Source: Paracoccaceae bacterium
GTDB lineage: Bacteria > Pseudomonadota > Alphaproteobacteria > Rhodobacterales > Rhodobacteraceae
Length of the DNA: 17,792 nucleotides
Direction: 5' to 3'
Assembly (NCBI GenBank): GCA_027069385.1
Contig: JALXER010000217.1
Location: 1 to 17,792 of the forward strand
Shown here: in pieces, positions 1-8,348 of the stretch
Position numbering within the stretch: position 1 is the first letter of the stretch
Layout of the letters: every line of letters starts with the position of its first letter
Made by a program: the position numbers and the translations under genes
The notes under the pieces: model-generated
What the model was told of the DNA's origin: nothing
Databases searched by the model: none
What the model saw: the letters and a program-made list of their open reading frames with translations, nothing else

Positions 1-2188
1 CGAAGCGCATCCGGTTTCGTTGCTGCACATTATGAAAGCAAAAGAGCAGAGCAATGCGCCGCTGATCGTGTGTGACCCGCGCTTTACCCGCACTGCGGCC
101 CATGCCGACGAATACGTTCGTATTCGCCCGGGCACCGACGTGGCGCTGGTTTGGGGCATTCTGTGGCATATCTTTGAAAACGGCTGGGAGGACAAGGAAT
201 TTATCCGCACCCGCGTTTACGGGATGGACGATGTCCGCACCGAGGTAAACCGCTGGACCCCCGACGAGGTAGAGCGCGTCACCGGTGTTCCCGGCTCGCA
301 ACTGGAGCGCGTGGCGCGCACGCTGGCCAATAACCGCCCCGGCACCCTGATCTGGTGTATGGGTGGCACGCAGCACACCACGGGTAACAACAACACCCGC
401 GCCTATTGCATCTTGCAGCTTGCCCTTGGCAACATGGGCGTTTCGGGCGGCGGCACCAACATTTTTCGTGGCCATGACAACGTGCAGGGCGCAACGGATA
501 TGTGTATCCTGTCGCACAGCCTGCCGGGCTATTACGGCCTGTCTGCCGGATCGTGGGCACACTGGGCCCGGGTCTGGGAAGAAGACCTCGACTGGTTGAA
601 AGGCCGGTTCGACAGCATCAAGGCTGCCGACGGGTCCGACAAGTCACTGATGAACCTGAAGGGTATTCCGGTATCCCGCTGGATCGACGGTGTGCTTGAA
701 GACAAGGAAAACATCGATCAACCGAACAATGTTCGCGGCATGGTGTTGTGGGGCCACGCGCCCAACTCGCAAACCCGTGGTACGGAAATGAAAACCGCGA
801 TGGAGAAACTGGACATGCTGGTCGTGATCGACCCGTATCCGACGGTTTCGGCGGTGATGCATGACCGCACCGACGGGGTTTACCTGCTGCCCGCATCGAC
901 CCAGTTCGAGACGCGCGGCTCGGTTACCGCTTCGAACCGTTCGGTTCAATGGCGTGACAAAGTGGTAGAGCCGGTATTCGAAAGCCGGCCCGATCAGGAA
1001 ATCATGTCGATGCTGGCCACCAAGTTCGGCTGGGCAGACCGGTTCTTCCGCAACATCTCTTTTGACGGCGAGCACCAGCCCAATGTCGAGGATATGACGC
1101 GCGAGTTCAACAAAGGCATGTGGACCATCGGTTATACCGGCTGGGCGCCCGAGCGCATCAAGGCGCATATGGCCAACCAGCACACCTTTGACCGCACCAC
1201 GCTTCAGGCGGTCGGTGGCCCGGTTGACGGCGAGTATTACGGCCTGCCATGGCCTTGTTGGGGCACCGCTGAAATGGGGCACCCCGGCACGCCCAACCTT
1301 TATGACATGTCTAAACCCGTGTCCAAAGGCGGCCTGACCTTCCGCGCCCGTTTCGGTGTTGAACATGACGGGGTCAACCTGCTGGCCGAAGGGGTCTATT
1401 CCGAAGGTTCCGACATTCAGGACGGCTATCCCGAGTTCACCATGCAAATGCTGATGGACCTTGGTTGGGACAGCGAGCTGACCGACGAGGAACGCGCCGC
1501 AATCGACGCGGTGGCAGGGCCGAAAACCAACTGGAAAACCGACCTTTCGGGCGGCATCCAGCGGGTGGCAATTGCGCATGAATGTGCGCCGTTCGGCAAC
1601 GCCAAGGCCCGCGCCAATGTGTGGACCTTCCCGGATCCGATCCCCGTTCACCGCGAGCCGCTTTACACGCCGCGCCGTGATCTGGTCGAGGATTATCCGA
1701 CCTACGAGGACAAGCAGGCCTATCGTCTGCCCACCTTGTATGCGACGATCCAGAAGCAGGATTTCAGCAAGGACTATCCGATGATCCTGACTACCGGTCG
1801 TCTGGTCGAGTACGAGGGTGGTGGCGACGAAAGCCGCTCCAACCCGTGGCTGGCCGAACTGCAACAGGAAATGTTTGTCGAGGTCAGCACGCGTGACGCC
1901 AACAACCTTGGCATTCGCGATGGTCAGCAAGTCTGGGTCGAAGGTGCCGAAGGTGCCAGGGTCAAGGTTAAGGCCATGGTGACCGAACGCGTCGGCGAAG
2001 GGGTGGCGTTTATGCCGTTCCACTTTGGCGGGCATTTCCAGGGCAAGGACTTGCGGGATAATTACCCTGAAGGTGCCGATCCCTATGTGCTTGGCGAAGC
2101 AGCCAACACTGCCATGACTTACGGTTATGACAGCGTTACCCAAATGCAGGAGACAAAAGTGTCTCTGTGCAAAATCACTGCAGCTTAA
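1..2188 (+). CDS. fdhA: Formate dehydrogenase alpha subunit (molybdopterin oxidoreductase), 5' partial
   Basis: Catalytic subunit that oxidises formate to CO2 at a bis-MGD molybdenum or tungsten centre. The reading frame is open from base 2, so the true start, N-terminal Fe-S motif and active-site Cys or Sec lie upstream of the window. About 729 codons remain of a family usually near 950-1000 residues. Visible family marks are a CDPRFTRTAAHAD segment at the left edge, WCMGGTQHTTGNNNTRA followed by GNMGVSGGGTN and RGHDNVQGATD (cofactor pocket), and a C-terminal dinucleotide-binding domain with ILTTGRLVEYEGGGDESRSN and a closing MPFHFGGHFQGKD stretch. The stop codon TAA overlaps the ribosome site of the next gene (AAGGAG at 2187-2192). 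The assignment to formate rather than another substrate rests mainly on the beta and gamma neighbours, which are of formate dehydrogenase type. A relative acting on another substrate is possible but less likely. Confidence 0.9.
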   Translation, partial: EAHPVSLLHIMKAKEQSNAPLIVCDPRFTRTAAHADEYVRIRPGTDVALVWGILWHIFENGWEDKEFIRTRVYGMDDVRTEVNRWTPDEVERVTGVPGSQLERVARTLANNRPGTLIWCMGGTQHTTGNNNTRAYCILQLALGNMGVSGGGTNIFRGHDNVQGATDMCILSHSLPGYYGLSAGSWAHWARVWEEDLDWLKGRFDSIKAADGSDKSLMNLKGIPVSRWIDGVLEDKENIDQPNNVRGMVLWGHAPNSQTRGTEMKTAMEKLDMLVVIDPYPTVSAVMHDRTDGVYLLPASTQFETRGSVTASNRSVQWRDKVVEPVFESRPDQEIMSMLATKFGWADRFFRNISFDGEHQPNVEDMTREFNKGMWTIGYTGWAPERIKAHMANQHTFDRTTLQAVGGPVDGEYYGLPWPCWGTAEMGHPGTPNLYDMSKPVSKGGLTFRARFGVEHDGVNLLAEGVYSEGSDIQDGYPEFTMQMLMDLGWDSELTDEERAAIDAVAGPKTNWKTDLSGGIQRVAIAHECAPFGNAKARANVWTFPDPIPVHREPLYTPRRDLVEDYPTYEDKQAYRLPTLYATIQKQDFSKDYPMILTTGRLVEYEGGGDESRSNPWLAELQQEMFVEVSTRDANNLGIRDGQQVWVEGAEGARVKVKAMVTERVGEGVAFMPFHFGGHFQGKDLRDNYPEGADPYVLGEAANTAMTYGYDSVTQMQETKVSLCKITAA

Positions 2189-2201
2189 GGAGAATTGAGA
2201 A

Positions 2202-2795
2202 ATGGCAAGAGTAAAATTTCTCTGTGACGCGGAACGCTGCATTGAATGCAATGCCTGCGTAACCGCCTGTAAAAACGAGCACGAGGTCCCCTGGGGCATC
2301 AACCGTCGCAAAGTCGTCACCATCGGTGACGGCAAACCCGGCGAGCGCTCGATTTCCATGGCATGTATGCACTGTTCGGACGCGCCCTGCATGTCCGTCT
2401 GCCCCACCGACTGTTTTTACCAGACCGCCGACGGGATTGTGCTGCACAACAAAGACCTGTGTATCGGGTGTGGCTATTGCTTCTATGCGTGTCCGTTCGG
2501 CGCGCCGCAGTATCCGCAAGCGGGCAATTACGGGTCGCGCGGCAAGATGGACAAATGTACCTTCTGCGCCGGTGGCCCCGAGGAAGACAACTCGGATGCG
2601 GAATTCCAGAAATACGGTCGCAACCGTATTGCCGAAGGCAAATTGCCGATCTGCGCCGAGATGTGTTCGACCAAGGCCCTGCTGGCCGGTGACGGGGACG
2701 ATGTTTCCGCCATCTACCGCGAGCGCGTGGTTTCGCGCGGCTTTGGTTCCGGCGCATGGGGCTGGGGTACTGCCTATAACCGCAAAGCCGGCTAG
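2202..2795 (+). CDS. fdh3B: Formate dehydrogenase beta subunit (FDH3-type four-cluster ferredoxin)
   Basis: Electron-transfer subunit carrying electrons from the molybdopterin subunit to the membrane cytochrome b. The 197-residue protein has four cysteine groups sufficient for four [4Fe-4S] clusters: C13/C16/C19/C23, C54/C57/C62/C66 with an extra C70, C86/C89/C92/C96, and C118/C121/C150/C154. The opening MARVKFLCDAERCIECNACV and the CMHCSDAPC and CIGCGYCFYACPFGAPQ blocks are typical of the FDH3 beta family. Unlike FdnH/FdoH of enteric bacteria there is no C-terminal transmembrane anchor. The ATG at 2202 has a strong ribosome site at 2187-2192 overlapping the upstream stop, so expression with the alpha subunit is expected. 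Identification is firm at family level. Confidence 0.93.
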   Translation: MARVKFLCDAERCIECNACVTACKNEHEVPWGINRRKVVTIGDGKPGERSISMACMHCSDAPCMSVCPTDCFYQTADGIVLHNKDLCIGCGYCFYACPFGAPQYPQAGNYGSRGKMDKCTFCAGGPEEDNSDAEFQKYGRNRIAEGKLPICAEMCSTKALLAGDGDDVSAIYRERVVSRGFGSGAWGWGTAYNRKAG

Positions 2796-2818
2796 GGCTG
2801 ACCCGCTCAGGTGAATTC

Positions 2819-2849
2819 ATGACGGGCTGCCCAACCGGTGGCCCGTCAT
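2819..2849 (+). other. Intercistronic hairpin between FDH beta and gamma genes
   Basis: A perfect 9-bp inverted repeat has arms ATGACGGGC at 2819-2827 and GCCCGTCAT at 2841-2849. It can extend inward by four pairs, two of them G-U, to a 5-nt loop. No T-run follows, so this is not a standard intrinsic terminator. It lies in the only sizeable gap (118 bases) of the formate dehydrogenase operon and may protect or process the mRNA, or attenuate the downstream membrane genes. Confidence 0.6.
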
Positions 2850-2913
2850 TGCCCAATTCCTGTCCGCTGTCGCTGGCTGGCCGAACGCCGCTGGCAAACG
2901 AAAGGTCAAAATT

Positions 2914-3975
2914 GTGATGCACGATTTGACGACGAAATTCCGGCGCACCCCTGCGGGGTTGTTGCGCATTGTATTATTCCTGGTTCTTGGCATGGTTTGG
3001 ATGGGGGTTGCAACGCAGGCAACCTATGCCCAGTCCAGTGTGCGTGCGCCCGGGAACGCGGTTAACCTGCCCGATGACCAGGGCTCGGCCAATACGCTGG
3101 GCAATGTATCCGATTCCGAAATCTGGGATGCGATCCGTGGCGGTAACCCCAACGCCATAGAGGCCCTGACCGGCCCGCGCCCCGAAGGTGCGGTATTCAA
3201 CACCACCGGCCAGCAATGGCGGATGCTGCGCGAAGGGGTTATCCGCAAATACCTTGGCTGGTTCCCGCTGGTCGTGATCGGCCTGCTGGCGGTGTTTTAC
3301 CTGCTGCGCGGCCCGATGCGCATCACCGGTGGCCGCTCGGGCAAGACCATTCACCGCTTTACGCTGAACGCGCGGGTGGCGCACTGGTTTATGGCCGGCG
3401 TGTTTATCATTCTGGGCCTGACCGGGCTGATGATCCTGCTGGGCCGGCCGCTGATCGCCCCCTATCTGGGGTTAGAGGCCAACTCTATCCTGACCAGCGC
3501 CGCAAAAGAGGGGCACAACCTGTTCGGCCCGCTGTTTATCATCGCGCTGGTCTGGCTGTTTATCAAATTCGTCGGTAGCAACTTTTTTCATATCCGTGAC
3601 CTGAAATGGATTTTCAAGTTCGGCGGGTTCTTTGGCGGGCATGTCAGCTCGGGCCGGTTCAACTTTGGTGAAAAGACCTGGTTCTGGATGGTGGTGCTGA
3701 TCGGTTCCGTTATCGCTGCCACCGGCATTGTGATGCTGTTCCCGTGGCTGGTCGAGGATGTGCGCTGGCTGCAACTGTCTACCATCCTGCACGCGGTGGG
3801 TGCGGTGCTGCTGATCGGGGTGTTGTTTGGCCATATCTATGTGGGCACGATCGGCATGGAAGGCTCGCTCGATTCGATGCTGAAAGGCGAGGTCGATGAA
3901 AACTGGGCCAAAGAGCATCACGACGTCTGGTATGAACAGATGACCGGCAAATCCGCCAAGGAGGATCAGTCATGA
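2914..3975 (+). CDS. Formate dehydrogenase gamma subunit (membrane cytochrome b)
   Basis: Membrane anchor and quinone-reducing cytochrome b of the formate dehydrogenase. The 353-residue product begins with a signal-peptide-like segment (basic KFRR, then a hydrophobic run ending ATYA before Q). A periplasmic region of roughly 75 residues follows, then a first helix (WFPLVVIGLLAVFYLL), and the family block TIHRFTLNARVAHWFMAGVF with helices containing candidate heme histidines. Further His residues in the EGHNLFGPLF helix and near LHAVGAVLLIGVLFGH are also candidate ligands. The extended N-terminus is usual for the longer FDH gamma proteins of proteobacteria, compared with about 215 residues for FdnI. 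The start is GTG at 2914, with AAAGG at 2901-2905 eight bases upstream. ATG at 2917 is an alternative. The gene ends in an ATGA overlap with the next reading frame, indicating translational coupling. Confidence 0.9.
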   Translation: MMHDLTTKFRRTPAGLLRIVLFLVLGMVWMGVATQATYAQSSVRAPGNAVNLPDDQGSANTLGNVSDSEIWDAIRGGNPNAIEALTGPRPEGAVFNTTGQQWRMLREGVIRKYLGWFPLVVIGLLAVFYLLRGPMRITGGRSGKTIHRFTLNARVAHWFMAGVFIILGLTGLMILLGRPLIAPYLGLEANSILTSAAKEGHNLFGPLFIIALVWLFIKFVGSNFFHIRDLKWIFKFGGFFGGHVSSGRFNFGEKTWFWMVVLIGSVIAATGIVMLFPWLVEDVRWLQLSTILHAVGAVLLIGVLFGHIYVGTIGMEGSLDSMLKGEVDENWAKEHHDVWYEQMTGKSAKEDQS

Positions 3976-4613
3976 GCGCGCTGCAATTCATCGAAGGGCC
4001 GCTGTTTTATTTTGCTGCGGCGGTGTTTCTGCTCGGGGCATTCTGGCGGGTGTTCGGCATCATCAAAATCGGGCGCAAGAAAGATATCTCGCCGCCCAAA
4101 GGCTCGGCTGTGGGCGGGTTCATCAAGGGCAACCTGCGCCATTTCGTGCCGCGCGGGCTGTTTGCGCGGCGCACATGGTTGCATGTGCTTGGTGGGTATT
4201 CCTTTCATCTGGGGCTGTTCGTGCTGTTCTTTTTCGGGGCATTCCACATCAAATTTATTGATCAGTATCTTGGCCTTAGCTGGCAAGCCCTGCCGCGCTG
4301 GGGCTTTCTGATTGCCGCCGAAATCGCTTTTGCGGGGCTGATTGTGTTGTGGGTACGGCGTATTTCCGACCCGGTGATGCGGCTGATTACCCATAAATCC
4401 GACCATATCGGCACCTGGCTGACCTTTCTGGTGATGCTGACCGGCTGCTTTGCGCTGCAACAATCGCATGACATGCTGAAACTGGTGCATATGCTGTTTG
4501 TCGATATCTGGTTGATCTATTTTCCGTTTGGCCGCCTGATGCACGCTTTCACCTTCTTCCTGTCCCGGGGCAACTCGGGCGCCACCTATGGCCGTAAGGG
4601 GATAAACCTATGA
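3972..4613 (+). CDS. NarI/DsrM-like membrane cytochrome b subunit
   Basis: Predicted integral membrane diheme cytochrome b that exchanges electrons between a cytoplasmic Fe-S partner and the quinone pool. The 213-residue protein has five hydrophobic segments at about residues 8-31, 70-95, 110-128, 146-162 and 170-196. Histidines H79 and H92 lie in helix 2, and H173 and H191 in helix 5. The 18-residue spacing of the last pair and the FPFGRLMHAF motif match the heme-ligand pattern known for nitrate reductase gamma (NarI). It is not a true NarI, because no NarGHJ genes are present and it is followed directly by a HdrD-like protein. That pairing is seen in DsrMK/TmcBC-type complexes and, fused in one chain, in dimethylglycine-catabolism protein DgcB. 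Start and stop overlap both neighbours by 4 bp. Exact partner and substrate are inferred. Confidence 0.85.
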   Translation: MSALQFIEGPLFYFAAAVFLLGAFWRVFGIIKIGRKKDISPPKGSAVGGFIKGNLRHFVPRGLFARRTWLHVLGGYSFHLGLFVLFFFGAFHIKFIDQYLGLSWQALPRWGFLIAAEIAFAGLIVLWVRRISDPVMRLITHKSDHIGTWLTFLVMLTGCFALQQSHDMLKLVHMLFVDIWLIYFPFGRLMHAFTFFLSRGNSGATYGRKGINL

Positions 4614-5872
4614 CCGAAAAAGCCGATATTGCCGTTGCCAAGTTTCTGGAACATACGGATGCCGAGGCCGCATCGTTCTTTGATGCCTGCGTGCGTTGCG
4701 GCGAATGTGCCGAGGCCTGCCACTTTTTCCTGAGCACCAAAGACCCGCACTTTACCCCGACCTACAAGCTGGAGCCGATGCGCCGTGCCTATGCGCGTGA
4801 CAAGGCACCGTTTTCGGGGCTGAAAAAGGCAATCGGACTGGCCCCCAAGCCGGTAACCGAGGAGGAACTGGTCGAGTGGGGCCCGCTGGTCTATGACAGT
4901 TGCAACATGTGCGGGCGCTGCACGCTGGTCTGCCCGATGGGCATCGACATTGCCGGCACCATTCGCAAAATGCGCGAGGGTTACGCTGCGGCGGGGCTGG
5001 CCCCCGAGGGGCTGGAACGCTCGGTCGAGTTCGTCAAGAAAACCAGTAGCCCGATGGGTGTTACGCTAAAGGCGCTTGAAGCGCAGATTAAGCATCAGGA
5101 AAAGGAATGCGGCATTCCCATCGAGATCGACAAACAGGGCGCCGATTATATGGCGATCTTTTCATCGATGGAGATCATGGGCTATCCCGAAGTGCTGGGC
5201 GCCTATGCCAAGCTGTTCAAAAAGGCCGGTGTAAGCTGGACGATTTCTTCGGTGGCCTATGAGGCAACCAATGTCGGTGTGCAGATCGGCGACGGGCCGC
5301 TGGCCAAGGAAATCGTGAAACGCGTTGTCGATGCCGCCGAGGCGCTGGAGGTCAAGCACGTGATCAGCCCCGAATGCGGCCATGCTTACGGCGCGATCCG
5401 CTGGGCCGGTCCGAATATGATGGGTCGTCAGTTCAAGTTCGAGGTGGTTCACATTATCGAGTTGCTCGACAAGCTGCGCCGCGAGGGTAAAATCCCGCCG
5501 GGCAAAAAGGATGGTCGCAAGATCACCCTGCACGACCCGTGCCAGATTATCCGTCGCGGCGGCCTGCTCAAAGAGCCGCGCTCGCTGCTGGACGATTCGT
5601 GCGACAATTTCGTCGAGATGAAATACGCCGGTCTGACCAATTTCTGTTGCGGCGGCGGCGGCGGTGTTTCCGCCAATCCGCGCGCCAAGGATCTGCAGAC
5701 CAAGGCATTTTCGCGCAAAATGGGCCAGTTGGACGCCATCAAGGATCTGGAGGCCATCGTGGTGCCCTGCGGCAACTGCCGTACCGTGTTTGAAGATGGT
5801 CTGGACGAATACGAATCCGACTACGAGGTGCTGGGCCTGAGCGAGTTGGTAGCGCAAACACTGGCCGAATAA
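4610..5872 (+). CDS. HdrD/DsrK/GlpC-like Fe-S oxidoreductase with CCG domain (split DgcB-like)
   Basis: Cytoplasmic iron-sulfur protein expected to dock on the preceding cytochrome b. The 420-residue protein has two ferredoxin motifs, C27/C30/C33/C37 and C98/C101/C104/C108. A C-terminal cysteine-rich CCG domain follows with C311, C346-C347 and C387-x2-C390, fitting the pattern that binds a noncubane [4Fe-4S] cluster in HdrB. The preceding half (around residues 180-270, ISPECGHAYG) looks like a degenerate first CCG domain that keeps only C256. Together with the 213-residue neighbour it reproduces the domain order of DgcB, about 633 residues in two chains. The start ATG at 4610 overlaps the upstream stop (ATGA). 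It is the last gene of the five-gene operon and is followed by an intrinsic terminator. Function in methylamine or betaine electron transfer is inferred from the DgcA-like gene at 15401. Confidence 0.87.
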   Translation: MTEKADIAVAKFLEHTDAEAASFFDACVRCGECAEACHFFLSTKDPHFTPTYKLEPMRRAYARDKAPFSGLKKAIGLAPKPVTEEELVEWGPLVYDSCNMCGRCTLVCPMGIDIAGTIRKMREGYAAAGLAPEGLERSVEFVKKTSSPMGVTLKALEAQIKHQEKECGIPIEIDKQGADYMAIFSSMEIMGYPEVLGAYAKLFKKAGVSWTISSVAYEATNVGVQIGDGPLAKEIVKRVVDAAEALEVKHVISPECGHAYGAIRWAGPNMMGRQFKFEVVHIIELLDKLRREGKIPPGKKDGRKITLHDPCQIIRRGGLLKEPRSLLDDSCDNFVEMKYAGLTNFCCGGGGGVSANPRAKDLQTKAFSRKMGQLDAIKDLEAIVVPCGNCRTVFEDGLDEYESDYEVLGLSELVAQTLAE

Positions 5873-5908
5873 TACCACTCTGGCTTGTGCTGGCCGAAAT
5901 GTTATCTG

Positions 5909-5934
5909 GAAAAGCCGGATTTTCCCGGCTTTTC
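5909..5934 (+). terminator. Rho-independent terminator of the formate dehydrogenase operon
   Basis: The perfect 10-bp stem has arms GAAAAGCCGG and CCGGCTTTTC with a 6-nt loop (ATTTTC). The U-rich tract is inside the descending arm and only weakly continued after it. It sits 36 bases past the stop of the Fe-S protein gene and before the next transcription unit. Confidence 0.78.
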
Positions 5935-6195
5935 CGCGTTTAACTGCTTGACAGTTTTACGCCCCATGCGTCAATCTGACACCACTAAAGCATTCCCGCA
6001 GCATCGTTGCGCCGGGTGCTATCGTTGGTTGGCCCCGGCCAAACCTGAAACGAGTGAAACTGGATATAAGGCTGGAAAAAATTGGATATAGATTTTGTGC
6101 CCAAGATAACAGCAATATGACCAACAAAACCAAAAAACGATGACAGCACCGCCAGAATGGTGGTAGCATTGCCATATCAACAGAGAGGAAAATCT
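5935..6195 (+). promoter_or_regulatory. Upstream control region and leader of the ABC transporter operon
   Basis: This 261-base gene-free stretch must hold the promoter of the binding-protein gene. A TTGACA at 5948-5953 has only a weak -10 (CAATCT, 18-base spacer). A perfect small palindrome TTGGCCCCGGCCAA spans 6029-6042. The octamer TGGATATA occurs at 6061-6068 and again at 6083-6090, exactly 22 bases (two helical turns) apart, in an AT-rich segment containing the better -10-like TATAAG at 6065-6070. The ribosome site AGAGGA at 6184-6189 serves the ATG at 6196. No promoter can be fixed with certainty. Confidence 0.45.
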
Positions 6196-8238
6196 ATGAA
6201 AACTATTCTTTATTCGGGTGCAGCGCTGATTGCGCTTGCGAGCGCGGTTTCCGCCGCGTCGTGCCCGGGCGTAACCGTTGCCGACCCGATGGGTGTTGCT
6301 GCAGGGGCCTTCCCCGAGCAGTACGAACTGTCGGAATTTGAAGCTGCCGCCAATTGCACCATGGAATTCTCGGAAAACCCGAGCATTGGTGATTTCAATG
6401 CGCAAATCCAGGGTAACCCCGATATGCCTGCGCTGGCCGACCGCCTGCCCAAAGAGCCGCTGGTTGTCGCGCCTTATGACGAAATCGGCACCTATGGCGG
6501 CACGCTGGATATCATTTCCAACGCGACCGAAGCCGGTACGTCCGATATGATGTCGGTGCGCCACGTCAACCTTGTGCGTTACTCGGATGACCTGCAAACC
6601 ATCGTGCCCAACGTGGCTAAAAGCTGGGAATGGAATGACGACTTTACCCAGTTGACCTTCCACCTGCGCGAAGGCCATCGCTGGTCCGACGGCGAGCCGT
6701 TTACCTCGGCTGATGTAAAGTTCTGGTATGACAACCTGATGCTTGACGAAAATGTGATCCCCAGCCCCAAAGACTATGTTCTGGTGGGTGGCGAGCGCAT
6801 GACCATCGACACGCCTGATCCGCTGACCGTTGTGTTCAATCTGCCTGCTCCCAAACCCGGGCTGCTGTCGCATTTTGCCAACCACTATGCGCAGGCATTT
6901 CAGCCGATGCATTTCCTGGGCCAGTACCACCCCGATATCAACCCGAATGCCGACGCGAATGCTCAGGCAATCGGGTTTGAATCCGGCTATGACGTGATCA
7001 AGGCCTATTACGGGTCTTCGGACTGGATGGATACCCCGACCCCGATGTTGGGCCACCCCGATCTTGTCGCCAATATGCCGTTTGCGGCGTCGCCGACCCT
7101 GGAAAGCCATATTGTGGTTTCCGAATCCACCGAAGGGCGCCATTTCGTGGCCAACCCGTATTTCTTTATGGTGGATACAACCGGTCAGCAACTGCCCTAT
7201 ATCAACGAGCATGACGAAGTGTTCGTTTCCGAAACCGAAGTTCGGGTTCTGAAGCTGGTCAACGCCGAAGTTGACTATAAAACACAGGCGTTGCAGCTTG
7301 ATATGGCACCGATCCTGCTGGAGAACCAGGAAGCCGGTGATTACACCGTTGAATTGCGTCCGCAGATCGAACTGGGAACCTTTGCCTTTAACGTGACTTC
7401 CGAAGATCTGGAAAAACGTGAAATCTTTGGCAATGTCGATTTCCGTCGCGCGATGTCGGTTGCGATCAATCGTGACGAGATCAACGAGGTTGTGTATTTC
7501 GGTCTGGGTCAGCCCCAGCAGTATATCGCTTTCTCGCCGACCCCGAGCTTTGTAACCGATGACCAGATCAACGCTTATGCGCAGTTCGACCCTGATATGG
7601 CCAACGCCATGTTGGACAATATGGGGCTGGTTGATCAGGATGGTGACGGCTTCCGTGATCTGCCAAGCGGCAAACCGCTGGTGCTGAACCTTCAGGTTGC
7701 CACGCAGGGTATCTCGGTGAAACTGGTTGAACTGGTTGGCCAGAACTGGCGTGATGTCGGGATTAACAACACCGTGAAAGAGGTCACGACCGATGAATAC
7801 CGTTCGGCGCAGTCCTCTAACCAGCTTGACGTGATGATGTATGGTAAATCCATTCCTCTGGCTGTGATCCTTGGCAATAACGAGCTGTTCGTGCCGCCTT
7901 TCGAGAACTATTTCGGAATGCGTACCGGTATGCTCTGGGCTGAATACATCGAAAGCGGCGGCGCTTCGGGTGTTGAGCCGCCGGCATGGGTTTACCAGAT
8001 GGGGGAAGATATCGATGCCTTCCAGGCTGCCGTTGCCGGTACGCCGGAATCCAATGAAATCGGTAACCGTCTGGTGCAGGAAGTCGTGGACAGCATGCTG
8101 TTTATCGGTACGGTGAAAGCCGTTTCGCCGGTGTATCATGTGAATTCGCTGCACAACTTCCCCGAGTTCCAGACCGCATCCTATGCCTACTACTGGGCCT
8201 ATCCTTACCGGGGTCCGCAGTGGAACCTGGAACAGTAG
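6196..8238 (+). CDS. ABC transporter periplasmic substrate-binding protein (SBP_bac_5 family, long form)
   Basis: Periplasmic receptor of the importer encoded downstream. The 680-residue product starts with a Sec signal peptide (MKTILYSGAALIALASAVSA, cleavage expected after A20). The residues before C23 do not fit a lipobox. The block TFHLREGHRWSDGEPFTSAD and the later VDFRRAMSVAINRDEIN region are hallmarks of the DppA/OppA/NikA family. The length is about 130-150 residues above the usual 530-550, as in some agrocinopine/microcin C-type relatives. ATG at 6196 was chosen because AGAGGA lies 6 bases upstream and the signal peptide then starts correctly. An in-frame upstream extension to 6157 would spoil the signal peptide. 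The ligand is unknown: a peptide, opine or methylated amine conjugate are all possible, and only gene context points to methylated compounds. Confidence 0.9.
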   Translation: MKTILYSGAALIALASAVSAASCPGVTVADPMGVAAGAFPEQYELSEFEAAANCTMEFSENPSIGDFNAQIQGNPDMPALADRLPKEPLVVAPYDEIGTYGGTLDIISNATEAGTSDMMSVRHVNLVRYSDDLQTIVPNVAKSWEWNDDFTQLTFHLREGHRWSDGEPFTSADVKFWYDNLMLDENVIPSPKDYVLVGGERMTIDTPDPLTVVFNLPAPKPGLLSHFANHYAQAFQPMHFLGQYHPDINPNADANAQAIGFESGYDVIKAYYGSSDWMDTPTPMLGHPDLVANMPFAASPTLESHIVVSESTEGRHFVANPYFFMVDTTGQQLPYINEHDEVFVSETEVRVLKLVNAEVDYKTQALQLDMAPILLENQEAGDYTVELRPQIELGTFAFNVTSEDLEKREIFGNVDFRRAMSVAINRDEINEVVYFGLGQPQQYIAFSPTPSFVTDDQINAYAQFDPDMANAMLDNMGLVDQDGDGFRDLPSGKPLVLNLQVATQGISVKLVELVGQNWRDVGINNTVKEVTTDEYRSAQSSNQLDVMMYGKSIPLAVILGNNELFVPPFENYFGMRTGMLWAEYIESGGASGVEPPAWVYQMGEDIDAFQAAVAGTPESNEIGNRLVQEVVDSMLFIGTVKAVSPVYHVNSLHNFPEFQTASYAYYWAYPYRGPQWNLEQ

Positions 8239-8258
8239 TCTGAACGGCTGAAACATTC

Positions 8259-8287
8259 GGTTGCGGGCGGTTTGATCGCCCGCAACC
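8259..8287 (+). other. Intercistronic hairpin after the binding-protein gene
   Basis: A perfect 11-bp stem has arms GGTTGCGGGCG and CGCCCGCAACC around a 7-nt loop. No T-tract follows. This is the usual position for a hairpin that stabilises the binding-protein message or partly stops transcription, so that the receptor outnumbers the membrane and ATPase subunits. The remaining bases to the permease start at 8349 show only a weak ribosome site (AGGGG at 8332-8336). Confidence 0.65.
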
Positions 8288-8348
8288 ATCCAACAACATC
8301 GACCGGAAAACCGGCGGAATACTTCCTCAACAGGGGCGTTAGCATCTC

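Noticed and set aside
644..2407. Long open frame on the minus strand opposite the formate dehydrogenase alpha gene
   Set aside because: It is antisense to a clear conserved gene, has no recognisable domain or ribosome site, and arises from codon bias in GC-rich DNA.
5948..5977. TTGACA with CAATCT as the transporter promoter
   Set aside because: The -10 matches poorly and it is about 220 bases from the start codon. It is mentioned only as a weak candidate.
6019..8289. 756-codon minus-strand frame opposite the binding-protein gene
   Set aside because: It fully overlaps a conserved secreted receptor gene, and its translation is rich in His/Arg/Gly/Gln without family features, so it is a shadow frame.
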